Source: Marinifilum breve (GTDB lineage: Bacteria > Bacteroidota > Bacteroidia > Bacteroidales > Marinifilaceae). Taken from it: a DNA stretch of 64,000 bases. The notes beneath the pieces are model-generated. The model had not been told where the DNA came from. It was given only the letters and a program-made list of their open reading frames with translations, and made no database searches. Positions 36,707-45,852 of this stretch are shown in pieces (positions within the stretch are counted from its first letter, which is position 1; every line of letters begins with the position of its first letter). The DNA is taken from positions 248,001 through 312,000 of the forward strand of contig NZ_QFLI01000002.1 of assembly GCF_003202155.1 (NCBI RefSeq), written 5' to 3'. The position numbers and the translations under genes are program-made.

Positions 36707-39409
36707 TTATCGATGTATATTAAGTGCTTCTTCAATTCGAAGAAGTAAATCTTGATAATGAAACTTTGTTGCTTCATCATAAATTTTCAATCTTTTTGTA
36801 AGCAGATCTCGTATTCTCATCAGCTCCCCTCGTTTCACTGAAACCACATCTGACACCCTGCCGCTCGTGGCATAGAAAATATTTCTGTCGGCATATTTGC
36901 TTTCCATATTTTCTACTTCACTGCCATTGTCAAACATATCCTTACTTTTCACTGCATAATCACAAAGCATTGGCATGCGATTGTGATGCCCACAACCACA
37001 ATGATTGTGATTGTCATGTAGTGTTTTCTTGGTAGTCTTTACCATGGTTTTGTTGTGGGTAATGATTAAGTTATCCACAAAGTTTTTCTGCATTTGACGA
37101 GTAAAAACATCTAACTTTTGCCCCTTAATGGTTTTGGCAAAAACACCATTATGAAGATCTTTCATCATTTCGGTTACGGAGTAAGCCTTCTTACCATTCA
37201 TCGCTTCGTTTTGCAACATTCTTTGCAATCGCTCATCTTTAAGAATTGAAAAGAAAAGCTGAGAATTTAAATCTCTGAAAAGCGTTGTTGGCGCATATTC
37301 AATGTCACCGATAACTGATTCACGAATTGGATATGTTTTTTTGTAGATCTCAGCATTGGTAATCCATTCAGGATTTTTAACAACTTCATCAATGATGTAT
37401 TGAACTGCATCCTTTTGCTTGGCTTTTTCAACATGAGCATACGCTGCTTTGCTTTCACCATAAACTGGTTGATCCAAATAGATACCACCAATGTTTGCAA
37501 TTACATGATTGGCGTAGGTAAACCATTGTCCGATAACTCCCATCATCATCTTACCAGCTTTTTCATAGCTTACGCCTTCTTCATAAGTCCATTTTTCTAC
37601 TTCTGGAACAATTCGCTTCAAATTTTTTAATCCATAACGACTTGCGTTCATTGAGTTGTCACCCAAATCTTCACTTTGTGCCGAAGGATCAATTGTGTTC
37701 TTGCCAGATTGCTGAGGTCCGTAATGATACAAAGGATCGTTTTCATGTTTGCGGATCATATTGCCCAATACCTGCAACTCATCCCAAGGAGTATTCTTAT
37801 CAATCCAACGGTATGCCCATGCAATGGCATATTTATCGTAAACCCCAATTTGTGGAGTAATGTATTCTATACCATCTCCAGGTTGAGCCACGTAATTGAA
37901 ACGAGCATAATCCATAATAGATGGTGCTGTACCTCCCATTCTTTTGGTAAAAGTCTTTGATCTTAATGAATCAACCGGGAAAGCATATGAAGCTCCCATG
38001 TTATGCATCAATCCAAGAGTGTGACCAATCTCATGAGAAGAAACAAAACGGATGGCGTGAGCCATATGTTCATCTGTAAATTTGTTATCTCTCGCTTTTG
38101 GATCAATGCTTCCTGTCTGGATTCTAATCCATGAATGAAGAGCGGTCATTACATTATGCCACCAAATTACATCTGCTTCAATAATTTCACCCGAACGCGG
38201 ATCTACTACAGATGGTCCCATAGCATTCGCCTGGCTCGATGCTGCATAAGTAATCATTGAAAAACGAACATCATCACCATCAAAATCAGGATCATCTACA
38301 GGTGCATCTTTAGCAACAATGGCATTCTTGAAACCTGCTTGCTCGAAAGCTGCTTGCCAATCTGTAATTCCATCTTTAATGGCTTGTCTCCATTGTGGTG
38401 GAGTTGACGGATCGATATAGTATACAATTTGCTTTTTAGGTTCTACCAATTCACCAGCCAAATACTTTTCTACATCCTCTTTTTTAGGCTCCAGTCTCCA
38501 ACGGTTTACAAATTCGCGATTCTCAACAGCTTGTTGATCATCCTTATAATAGAAATGCTTTGTAGTAAAATAGCCTATTCTTCTATCTGCAAAACGAGGC
38601 TTCATTGGTTCTTCGGCCAACAGTACAATATTAGAAGTCACCTCTATCGAAACAGTAATCCCTTCCGCCTTAGTGGTCAAAAGTGATTTCATGATCACAT
38701 TCTCAGGAAAACTTTTTGCTGCACTAATTTTAGACAATGATTTAATAGCACTACCAGGCATTCCCAATACTCCAAATAAATCATTCAAACTCTTTTCAGA
38801 TCCATCAAACACCTTGTTTACTTTAAAAACATAGGATGTAGAATCTTTTCCAATACAAGCCAATTCGAAAGCTTCTCTAATTGAAGGAATGTAATTGTCT
38901 TTTACCGACTGAGTAATTGCATCTCCTTCTTTTCCTTCGTAGTAAGGATGGTAAGTTTTTACCCAAACTTTCTCTTCTAGGGTATCTGCCTCAAAACGAA
39001 TCAAAAGGTTTTGGTAATTGATCCCCTTGTTCAAACCCAATTCGTTCACTTGAGAAGGAACCTTTGAAATCTTATTCACCAAAAGAAAATCGCGTCCCAT
39101 TAAAGAGTCAGCAATTTCGAAATAGTAATCTTTCTTTACACGGTGAATGTTAATGATACCCTCTTTTGTGTGAGCATCAGAAGTGATTACCTCTCTATAA
39201 GCTTTTAAATCCGATTTAGATTTACTGTTTGTGGTTGAATCAACTTTTGTTTCTTTCTTCTTCTTTTTCCAAAAATTAAAGATTCCTTCTTCAGGAGAAA
39301 TCGATTGGATCTCTGATGCTAAAGATTTAGCATGCATGCCCCCCAGAATGCAAGCTATTATCATCAGCTTCCCAATCGACTTAGTAGGTGTAATTGTATT
39401 TAAATTCAT
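36707..39409 (-). CDS. Exported zinc-dependent metalloprotease with a His/Cys-rich C-terminal insert
   Basis: The 900-residue protein has an N-terminal signal (IGKLMIIACILGGMHA). The catalytic site is HEIGHTLGLMH (His459, Glu460, His463, His469), the HExxHxxGxxH zinc motif of the metzincin clan. It is embedded in the layout of Bacteroidota DUF5117/DUF5118 proteases (ADVIWWHNVMTALHSWIRIQ upstream of it). Near the C-terminus a cluster HDNHNHCGCGHHNRMPMLC is unusual and looks metal-binding. Zinc supply or regulation is possible. It precedes SusCD on the same strand, so it may make the peptides that SusCD imports. A terminator separates them. Confidence 0.85.
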   Translation of the reverse strand: MNLNTITPTKSIGKLMIIACILGGMHAKSLASEIQSISPEEGIFNFWKKKKKETKVDSTTNSKSKSDLKAYREVITSDAHTKEGIINIHRVKKDYYFEIADSLMGRDFLLVNKISKVPSQVNELGLNKGINYQNLLIRFEADTLEEKVWVKTYHPYYEGKEGDAITQSVKDNYIPSIREAFELACIGKDSTSYVFKVNKVFDGSEKSLNDLFGVLGMPGSAIKSLSKISAAKSFPENVIMKSLLTTKAEGITVSIEVTSNIVLLAEEPMKPRFADRRIGYFTTKHFYYKDDQQAVENREFVNRWRLEPKKEDVEKYLAGELVEPKKQIVYYIDPSTPPQWRQAIKDGITDWQAAFEQAGFKNAIVAKDAPVDDPDFDGDDVRFSMITYAASSQANAMGPSVVDPRSGEIIEADVIWWHNVMTALHSWIRIQTGSIDPKARDNKFTDEHMAHAIRFVSSHEIGHTLGLMHNMGASYAFPVDSLRSKTFTKRMGGTAPSIMDYARFNYVAQPGDGIEYITPQIGVYDKYAIAWAYRWIDKNTPWDELQVLGNMIRKHENDPLYHYGPQQSGKNTIDPSAQSEDLGDNSMNASRYGLKNLKRIVPEVEKWTYEEGVSYEKAGKMMMGVIGQWFTYANHVIANIGGIYLDQPVYGESKAAYAHVEKAKQKDAVQYIIDEVVKNPEWITNAEIYKKTYPIRESVIGDIEYAPTTLFRDLNSQLFFSILKDERLQRMLQNEAMNGKKAYSVTEMMKDLHNGVFAKTIKGQKLDVFTRQMQKNFVDNLIITHNKTMVKTTKKTLHDNHNHCGCGHHNRMPMLCDYAVKSKDMFDNGSEVENMESKYADRNIFYATSGRVSDVVSVKRGELMRIRDLLTKRLKIYDEATKFHYQDLLLRIEEALNIHR

Positions 39410-39634
39410 TTATAATGATTTGTTTCAAAGAGATCAACCAAAGCTTGATGACCTCCTCATATTTGTTGTTTCGCATTCTTTATTGCTACTGCCAAAGCAG
39501 CTCCAAGCAAGAATTCGGAACAAAAGTGAATTATTTCGAACTCACAAGGAAAAAGAAAGGAGTGAATCCGAAATATTGGGGAGTGAAAGACTATAAAAAT
39601 GGTATGAACGGAATACAGGCAATAAATTACTTTG

Positions 39635-41566
39635 CTAAAACAAAGGCAAGATTGCAATAAAGTGTTCCTTCTCAATGCCGTAATACGGTTTTCTATCGCC
39701 AAGGAAGGAGTACAAGGCATCAAGGTTTTTCAATCCTGTACCAGGCGAATGATTTATATCGGTACGTGGCTGATAAGGATTTTCAACCAACAAACAATTG
39801 TCATTAGTAAGCTTTATTCGAATAGTAAGTGGTTTATCGCTGGTAATAACATTGTGTTTGATGGCATTCTCAACCAGCGATTGAATACTTACAGATGGCA
39901 ATTTATAATGCATCGCATCATCGGGGATATCATATTCCAATATTAGATTTTCCCCAAAACGTATTCTTTGCAAAAAAACGTATTGCTTTATAAAATCCAT
40001 TTCCTGTTGTAGCTGAATCAAATTACTGTTATTACTATCAAGCAGATATCGATATACCTTTGATAAATTCACAATAAATTTACGAGCCAATTTAGGCTCC
40101 CCATCTACCAAAGCATAGAGTGAGTTTAAGGAATTGAATAGGAAATGAGGATTTATTTGATTTTTGATATTCTTTAACTGAGCCTTTACCTTCTCCTCTT
40201 CTTCCTCCTGTGCTTTTTTCCTCAATTGTAAGGTTTCACTTATATCTACTCTAAAACTTGCTACACCAACCACCTTGCCATCCGCATCCGAAATGGCATT
40301 GAATATTTGCTGATAATCTATTCCATGACGCTGGTATTCTACCAAAAAGTGTTCTCCTCCTAAAGCCCTATCCAAATACATTTTCATTTTGATGCGAAAA
40401 TCTCCATAGTACGCATCCAAAATACTCTTCCCTTCCTTAATGATTTCATTTTCAAATTTCAGTACCTCTTCTTTATGCACGGTATTAAAACTAGTATACT
40501 TGTAATCATGTCCTACTGAAAAAATCATAATTTGATCGGTACTCTCCATAATGGAGGAAAGTTTGCTTACCTCATTCAAATGGCGTCTTTCCGCTCTTCG
40601 CCTTTTGGTAGACTCGTAAAGCCAACGGCGTTGAGAAAAATAAAGAAAAACCATCAATAAAAGAGCTAAAACCAAACCAATTAGATAAACCAAATTGCGC
40701 ATTTCAACAACCGATTCCTTCACGTTAAACAAAGGAACACTAACCGTTATCAGCCAATAATCATCTCCATTTGCAATTCGAATTGGTTTATATACCCTCA
40801 TTACAGGAAGGTTTAAATATTCTGATATTACTTCCTTCTGTTGCTTTTCTCCCGAACGCAAAGCCAGGTGCATAACACTTGAATCCTGATGATTTGCTAC
40901 CTGCTTTCCAATCAAATTTTCATCAGGGTGAGTAATACATATACCATTTTTCGAAATGATACTGACATATGCTCTCCTTAGCGATTTATTATCATAGAAC
41001 ACTTGCTGAAACTTTCTCAGATCTATATCAAAACCTATGATTCCGTGAATGTATGAGTTTACAATTACCGGTGTTAAAATGCTGATGAGTTCTTTACCAT
41101 GATCGTTTTTGTATGGCTGAGTTAAAACCGTACCTTTTAAATTTTTCAGCTGATCCCAAAGTATTTTTTCATGAATTGGAGAAGTAGATTTTACCAGAAT
41201 AGAATCAGCAGATTTTTCCAAAACAATTCCACTAAGATTATCATTCTCATCTACCCTAATAAACCAACGAGCAGATATTTCTGAACTTTCAATTAAATCT
41301 GATTCCAGTATCTCCTTAATCAATGATATTTCCTGTCCATAAGCAAATTCTTCTACTGCATCGGTAAAAAGTTCAGCTTGCCTGCAACTTTTTTCAATTT
41401 CAGTTTCAACAATTAGCAAGCTATTATTCGCCTTAGCTAAAGCCAAGTCCACACTCATCTTTCGAGTGGATTGAGTCATCTTTTCACCAATAAAATAGGC
41501 CGTTATTGCAAACGCAATAACAATAATGGAACCAACCCAAATGATAGACTTGTTATGAAAATTCAT
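39635..41566 (-). CDS. LytS-type sensor histidine kinase with extracytoplasmic Cache and PAS domains
   Basis: The 643-residue protein has TM1 at about 10-30 (SIIWVGSIIVIAFAITAYFI), a large periplasmic Cache-type domain (about 35-290), TM2 (NLVYLIGLVLALLLMVFLYF), a PAS domain (SKLSSIMESTDQIMIFSVGH) and a His_kinase module. His474 lies in INPHFLFNSLNSLYALV, the phosphoacceptor motif of the LytS/YehU group. A HATPase follows (SIQSLVENAIKHN, then SPGTGLKNL). It probably senses a small ligand outside and drives the LytTR regulator at 30798. It is the first gene of the minus-strand block 30.3-41.6 kb. Confidence 0.85.
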   Translation of the reverse strand: MNFHNKSIIWVGSIIVIAFAITAYFIGEKMTQSTRKMSVDLALAKANNSLLIVETEIEKSCRQAELFTDAVEEFAYGQEISLIKEILESDLIESSEISARWFIRVDENDNLSGIVLEKSADSILVKSTSPIHEKILWDQLKNLKGTVLTQPYKNDHGKELISILTPVIVNSYIHGIIGFDIDLRKFQQVFYDNKSLRRAYVSIISKNGICITHPDENLIGKQVANHQDSSVMHLALRSGEKQQKEVISEYLNLPVMRVYKPIRIANGDDYWLITVSVPLFNVKESVVEMRNLVYLIGLVLALLLMVFLYFSQRRWLYESTKRRRAERRHLNEVSKLSSIMESTDQIMIFSVGHDYKYTSFNTVHKEEVLKFENEIIKEGKSILDAYYGDFRIKMKMYLDRALGGEHFLVEYQRHGIDYQQIFNAISDADGKVVGVASFRVDISETLQLRKKAQEEEEEKVKAQLKNIKNQINPHFLFNSLNSLYALVDGEPKLARKFIVNLSKVYRYLLDSNNSNLIQLQQEMDFIKQYVFLQRIRFGENLILEYDIPDDAMHYKLPSVSIQSLVENAIKHNVITSDKPLTIRIKLTNDNCLLVENPYQPRTDINHSPGTGLKNLDALYSFLGDRKPYYGIEKEHFIAILPLF

Positions 41567-41904
41567 TGATCCAAGATTATTTAAAACAAAAAACTTATTA
41601 ACTCACAATCACTTACAAACAGAAAACCATATCTGTTGCGAAAAAATTGAGTACAAAAGTAATGTTTAGAATGGATTTTGATAAATATTATAAATGAGTC
41701 CATTGAGAGGACTCTAAATTCATTAGATAACATATGATCCTATCAAAGCAATCACTTCCCATCAATTTACCTGACAATTATGAGATTTAGAAAAATACTG
41801 ATTAACAAAAGCTTAATGCAATAATGAACATTTTCCGATTCCAAATATGTTGATTAACATACGTACAAAACGAATTGCTACATTTTATAATCAACAAAAA
41901 AGAA

Positions 41905-41912
41905 TACATTTG
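41905..41912 (+). promoter_or_regulatory. -7 box of the cobalamin riboswitch transcript
   Basis: TACATTTG matches TAnnTTTG exactly and lies 5-6 nt before the likely transcription start and the beginning of the riboswitch. No good -33 was found. The rest of the 340 bp between the kinase gene and this box shows nothing else. Confidence 0.6.
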
Positions 41913-41917
41913 CGGAG

Positions 41918-42113
41918 CTTTTGGTGCTCAGTTTGCATTCAGCAAAAGGAGTTAAAAGGGAATCCGGTGTAAATCCGGAACAGTACCCGCTACTGTAAAT
42001 CTCGTTAATATCCCGTGGATATTAATTTGTTCTCAACAGTCGAGATCCACTGTCCTTTGGATGGGAAGGAGTTGAGAATCGAGAAAGTCAGGAAACCTGC
42101 CAGGAGATATTGT
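41918..42113 (+). promoter_or_regulatory. Cobalamin (adenosylcobalamin-type) riboswitch
   Basis: Diagnostic pieces are GGGAATCCGGTGTAAATCCG, GAACAGTACCCGCTACTGTA (core with the B12 box neighbourhood) and, at the 3' end, GTCAGGAAACCTGCC, the B12-box-like stem. The order and spacing match the Cobalamin riboswitch class. It precedes a BtuB-like receptor and a CbiK-like gene. In Bacteroidota, such riboswitches shut expression when cobalamin is plentiful. No CDS lies between it and the start codon at 42215. Confidence 0.95.
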
Positions 42114-42195
42114 TTAATTATTGCTTCCGGGAAAAGAAGTTAATGATGATTTGAGTATATTTTCTGATTTCATTCACCTCACATATTCCAGGAAT

Positions 42196-42218
42196 GCATT
42201 AGTATGTTTTTACTATGC
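42196..42218 (+). promoter_or_regulatory. Hairpin that covers the btuB start codon
   Basis: GCATTAGTA pairs with TACTATGC across six or seven T-rich bases (one A bulged); the right arm contains the ATG of the receptor gene. If formed in the B12-bound state it would block translation start, the expected output of this riboswitch. Its formation is not proven. Confidence 0.5.
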
Positions 42219-44470
42219 ATAAGATTTTTTGCATGTTGTTAATGCAGGTTGTATGTTTTTCTGCATTCTCACAAAAGTTTAGCCTAAATGGCAAGGTGTA
42301 CAACAAAAACACCAAGGAAGGAATTGATTTTGCTTACGTCTATCTCGATAGTCTAAACACAACAACTACACAAAATAGTGGGCAGTATTCCTTAACCAAC
42401 ATTGCAAAAGGCAAATACCGCCTTTGTGTTTCCGTTCTTGGATACGAAAAGTTCAGCCAGGAAATTGAGTTAAATGCTTCCAAAAATTTCAATATTGGAT
42501 TGCAGCCAAAATCTTTTACCATTTCTCCTATCGTTGTTACGGGTACCGGAACCCATTACAAAATTGATAATGTACCTGTTCAAACAGAAATCATTACAAA
42601 GCAGGACATTGCTGATATTTCGGGCAGAAATGTAGAAGAAATCATTTCGGGTATCTCCTCTTCTATTGATTATACCACAAGCACCATGGGTTCCAATATC
42701 AAAATTAATGGTTTGGGCAAAGACTATGTATTGATCCTTTTGAATGGTAAAAGATTAACTGGCGGTGTTGGTGGATATGCTGATTTAAACAGGATCAACT
42801 CAGCAGACATTGAGCAAATTGAGGTGGTAAAAGGAGCTTCCTCTACTCTATACGGATCCGATGCCATAGCTGGAGTAATCAATATCATCACCAAAAAAGT
42901 AAAAGGGAAACTATCTGCAAACAGCAGTTCTCGTTTGGGTGCTTATGGAGATTTTAAACAGCTTAACTCTTTCACATTCAGTAAAGGGAAACTATCTGGC
43001 AAAACTACTTTCAACTACAAGCAAAAAGCCGGATACCAATTGAATTCCATGAAGTTTAATAACAAGTGGGAATCCAATCACGATTTGCCATTTTTGGTTC
43101 ATACCTACTACAAGCCTGTAAATAAAAGTAAGGCATATACGATTAGCCAGTTTTTAGAATATGAGGTGAACCAAAAGTTAAGTTTAAATATGGATTTGTC
43201 CTGGTACGAAAAAACCTTGTATTTTCCTTTCAGAGCACAAATGCACAATTACTATTACAATAACAGGGCAATTTCATTTGGTGGCCAATACAAGTTAAAA
43301 AATAAAAACTTCTTAAGTTTCAATTTTGATGTAAACAATTACTTGTACTACACTGAATATCCATACAAATACAACGAAACCTATATTACCAGTACCGATG
43401 TAATTAAGAAAACCTATTATCCGGGTGACCGATTTAAAAATTCGGATGTGGTAAATGTAATTTCGCAGGTAAAAGGGGTCTTTAACATCAACAATAAGAA
43501 CAAACTAAGCTTTGGAACTGAGATTAGAGGCGAATATCTTGAAGCAAGATACAGGTTAACCACACCTAAAGTTAATGCCTATACATACTCTTTGTATGTT
43601 CAGGATGAAATGAAGCTAAGTAAAAAATTAGATTTGGTAGCTGGTCTTAGAGCTCTTTACCATGATAAAACAGGATTCTCAGCAACTCCAAAACTAAGCA
43701 TGATGTACAAAGAATCTAAATTCACTCATAGATTCACCTACTCTAATGGTTTTAAAAGTCCTACTTTAAAAGAGTTATACTATTACTACGAAAGCAACCG
43801 CATGGGCATGTATCGCCTATATCTTGGTAATGAAGACTTGAAAGCTCAGAAATCACACTACTTTTCTATATCAAGTGAGTTTAAGGCCAACAAGTTTAAA
43901 ACAGGCCTAAATATATATCTGAATAGAATCTACGACAAAATCGATTATAAGATCATTCCAACCACATACGATCATGCACGTAGAGGAATTGAGGAAACCA
44001 AAAAGCGTTACAATATAGATGATGCAAGAACTATAGGGGCTGATTGGCATTTTAGCTTTCCGGTATTTTCTCAACTATTATTCAATGGTAGCTACAGCTA
44101 TGTGAGTGCAAAGAACCTAACACAGGACATCAGATTAAATGGAATATCAGAACATAGCGCCACTTGGAAATTATCCTGGACAGAAAGATGGAACAAGAAG
44201 AAACTAAACATCAATTTATCTGGCATTTACAAATCAGATCGTTTCTATTTGGAAGAAGATTTGGAGAGAAGTTATGCTGATGCTTACCAACTATGGAAAC
44301 TCTCCTCGAGCCTAAGCATTAACAAATGGGAGAACTTCAAAATTCGCATCACTGCAGGAATCGACAACCTGTTTGATTATGTGGATGACAGACCCTATGG
44401 TTCACATTACGGAACCTTAAATCCAGGAAGAACAATCTTTGTAGGATTGAATGTAAACTTTAGCAAATAA
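42215..44470 (+). CDS. btuB: BtuB-like TonB-dependent receptor for corrinoids
   Basis: The 751-residue protein has a signal peptide (FCMLLMQVVCFSAFSQ), a CarboxypepD_reg-like domain (FSLNGKVYNKNTKEGIDFAY), a plug (NVPVQTEIITKQDIADISGR, SADIEQIEVVKGASSTLYGS) and a barrel ending GRTIFVGLNVNFSK. TonB-box detail is not visible. The control region is a cobalamin riboswitch, and the next gene is a cobaltochelatase-type protein, so the substrate is cobalamin or another corrinoid. No BtuG or BtuCDF genes are adjacent. The gene runs into cbiK after 56 nt. Confidence 0.9.
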   Translation: MHKIFCMLLMQVVCFSAFSQKFSLNGKVYNKNTKEGIDFAYVYLDSLNTTTTQNSGQYSLTNIAKGKYRLCVSVLGYEKFSQEIELNASKNFNIGLQPKSFTISPIVVTGTGTHYKIDNVPVQTEIITKQDIADISGRNVEEIISGISSSIDYTTSTMGSNIKINGLGKDYVLILLNGKRLTGGVGGYADLNRINSADIEQIEVVKGASSTLYGSDAIAGVINIITKKVKGKLSANSSSRLGAYGDFKQLNSFTFSKGKLSGKTTFNYKQKAGYQLNSMKFNNKWESNHDLPFLVHTYYKPVNKSKAYTISQFLEYEVNQKLSLNMDLSWYEKTLYFPFRAQMHNYYYNNRAISFGGQYKLKNKNFLSFNFDVNNYLYYTEYPYKYNETYITSTDVIKKTYYPGDRFKNSDVVNVISQVKGVFNINNKNKLSFGTEIRGEYLEARYRLTTPKVNAYTYSLYVQDEMKLSKKLDLVAGLRALYHDKTGFSATPKLSMMYKESKFTHRFTYSNGFKSPTLKELYYYYESNRMGMYRLYLGNEDLKAQKSHYFSISSEFKANKFKTGLNIYLNRIYDKIDYKIIPTTYDHARRGIEETKKRYNIDDARTIGADWHFSFPVFSQLLFNGSYSYVSAKNLTQDIRLNGISEHSATWKLSWTERWNKKKLNINLSGIYKSDRFYLEEDLERSYADAYQLWKLSSSLSINKWENFKIRITAGIDNLFDYVDDRPYGSHYGTLNPGRTIFVGLNVNFSK

Positions 44471-44526
44471 GCTAAAATTCCTTTGGGAATTATCAATAAA
44501 ATCAAATTAACAAAAACAAAAGAAAA

Positions 44527-45465
44527 ATGAATCTAATCAAGAAATCAGCTATCGCTTTATGCGCATTAGCAATGGTATTCACTGGATGTAGTGACGACGA
44601 CAATGATGACAAGAACACCCTAGGTGACAAAGATGGTATCCTATTGGTAACTTTTGGATCTTCTTTTCCTGACCCACAAGAAACATTCAAGAACATTGAC
44701 AATGTAGCTAAAAAAAGATTTGCTGATAAAACTATCAAATGGGGTTATACCTCAGACCTTATCATCAACAAATTGCGTCAAGGTAATGGTGAAGGATCAT
44801 TGAATGGTAAAATTATCGACAATGATACTCCAGAAGAAGCATTGGAAATCATGTTTAAAGATGGTTTTTCTAAATTCGATGTACAATCTTTACATGTGAT
44901 CCCAGGTGAAGAATTTGATGAATTAGAAGAGGCAATTGCTGAATTTAAAGCCAAATATGAAGGTGTAACGGTTAAAGTTGGTCGTCCATTGTTAGATAGC
45001 GATGCTGATATTAAAGCTGTTGCTGAAATTATGGCTGATAAATTTGCCACTGAAATTACTGAAGGTCCAGTATTGTTTATGGGTCACGGTACTCCACATG
45101 CAGCGGATGCTCAATACTTAAAACTTCAGAGCGAGCTTCAAAAAATCAATGCTAACTTCTTTGTGGGTACTGTTGAAGGTATAGGTTTTGATGCTGGAAC
45201 AACTTCAATTGGTGGTATTCTAGCTGAATTGGATAAACTTTCTCCAAAAGCGACCAAAGTTACCATTACTCCATTAATGTCTATTGCTGGTGATCATGCA
45301 AATAACGATATGAATGGTAACACTGGTGAAACTGATCCTGCAGAACAATCTTGGAAAGAAAGATTAGAAGGAAAAGGTTACACTGTTAATACGGTAATGA
45401 AAGGTTTAGGCGATTACAACGAGATTAACAAAATCTGGATGGACCACCTTGAAGATGCTGAATAA
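44527..45465 (+). CDS. cbiK: CbiK-type sirohydrochlorin cobaltochelatase carrying a surface-lipoprotein signal
   Basis: The signal IALCALAMVFTGC gives lipidation at Cys21, followed directly by SDDDNDDKN, an Asp-rich surface-export signal. The rest is a chelatase fold: GILLVTFGSSFPDPQETFKN (start of CbiK domain), His123 in SLHVIPGEEF, and His187/His191 in FMGHGTPHAADAQY, the second metal-binding segment, then ITPLMSIAGDHANNDMNG. Cytoplasmic CbiK inserts cobalt into sirohydrochlorin. A membrane-anchored outer form cannot reach cytoplasmic sirohydrochlorin, so a role in binding, loading or salvaging corrinoids or tetrapyrroles at the surface is proposed. It is co-transcribed with the BtuB-like receptor and ends in a strong terminator. 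Confidence 0.9.
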   Translation: MNLIKKSAIALCALAMVFTGCSDDDNDDKNTLGDKDGILLVTFGSSFPDPQETFKNIDNVAKKRFADKTIKWGYTSDLIINKLRQGNGEGSLNGKIIDNDTPEEALEIMFKDGFSKFDVQSLHVIPGEEFDELEEAIAEFKAKYEGVTVKVGRPLLDSDADIKAVAEIMADKFATEITEGPVLFMGHGTPHAADAQYLKLQSELQKINANFFVGTVEGIGFDAGTTSIGGILAELDKLSPKATKVTITPLMSIAGDHANNDMNGNTGETDPAEQSWKERLEGKGYTVNTVMKGLGDYNEINKIWMDHLEDAE

Positions 45466-45500
45466 CATACTACCAACATCATATTTTATTTAAAGTAAGA

Positions 45501-45533
45501 GGCTATTTCAATTGATTGAAATAGCCTTTTTTT
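45501..45533 (+). terminator. Rho-independent terminator of the btuB-cbiK operon
   Basis: GGCTATTTCAAT, TG, ATTGAAATAGCC is a 12-bp perfect stem, followed by seven T. Confidence 0.95.
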
Positions 45534-45622
45534 GCACCCCAATTAATTCCATATCCTTTAGTTTTTTTTTAATAAAATAATGTTTCATAATACAAACCCC
45601 TTTTCTATCTTTAGTGTGTTCT

Positions 45623-45673
45623 CTTCGACTAGCGCTCAGCACAAGGAACAAGTTTACCCTGAGCGAAGCCGAT
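45623..45673. repeat. Palindromic intergenic repeat abutting the CRISPR array
   Basis: TTCGACTAGCGCTCAG and CTGAGCGAAGCCGA are an imperfect inverted repeat with an 18-20 nt loop. This TTCGACT...AGTCGAA type is widespread in Bacteroidota genomes. Its right edge lies where the first CRISPR repeat should begin, so it has probably truncated that repeat. Confidence 0.7.
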
Positions 45674-45690
45674 GAATGATTTGCTTTCAG

Positions 45691-45733
45691 TAACATGTTT
45701 CATGATACCTTTATATAAAATTATGAATCATGC
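45691..45733 (+). repeat. 43-bp insertion in CRISPR repeat 1
   Basis: It starts TAACATGTTTCATGATACCT and ends ATTATGAATCATGC; CATGTTTCATGAT and ATCATGCATG give it an imperfectly palindromic outline. It interrupts the repeat after its 18th base. The host repeat also has a changed -7 box (TATCATAG). Confidence 0.85.
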
Positions 45734-45809
45734 ATGTATCATAGATGTGTTGAATTACAACTGAACACAATTTGATGCAATTGAATGTTGGGTTGTGATT
45801 TGCTTGCAG

Positions 45810-45852
45810 TAACATGTTTCATGATACCTTTATATAAAATTATGAATCATGC
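45810..45852 (+). repeat. 43-bp insertion in CRISPR repeat 2
   Basis: The sequence is identical to the insertion at 45691-45733 and sits at the same repeat position. The outer parts of this repeat (18 nt left, 28 nt right) are intact. Confidence 0.9.

Noticed and set aside
39394-39660. Plus-strand ORF of 88 residues between the metalloprotease and kinase genes
   Set aside because: The end (VNYFELTRKKKGVNPKYWGV) looks somewhat protein-like, but it overlaps both flanking genes antisense, has no promoter and no recognisable family.
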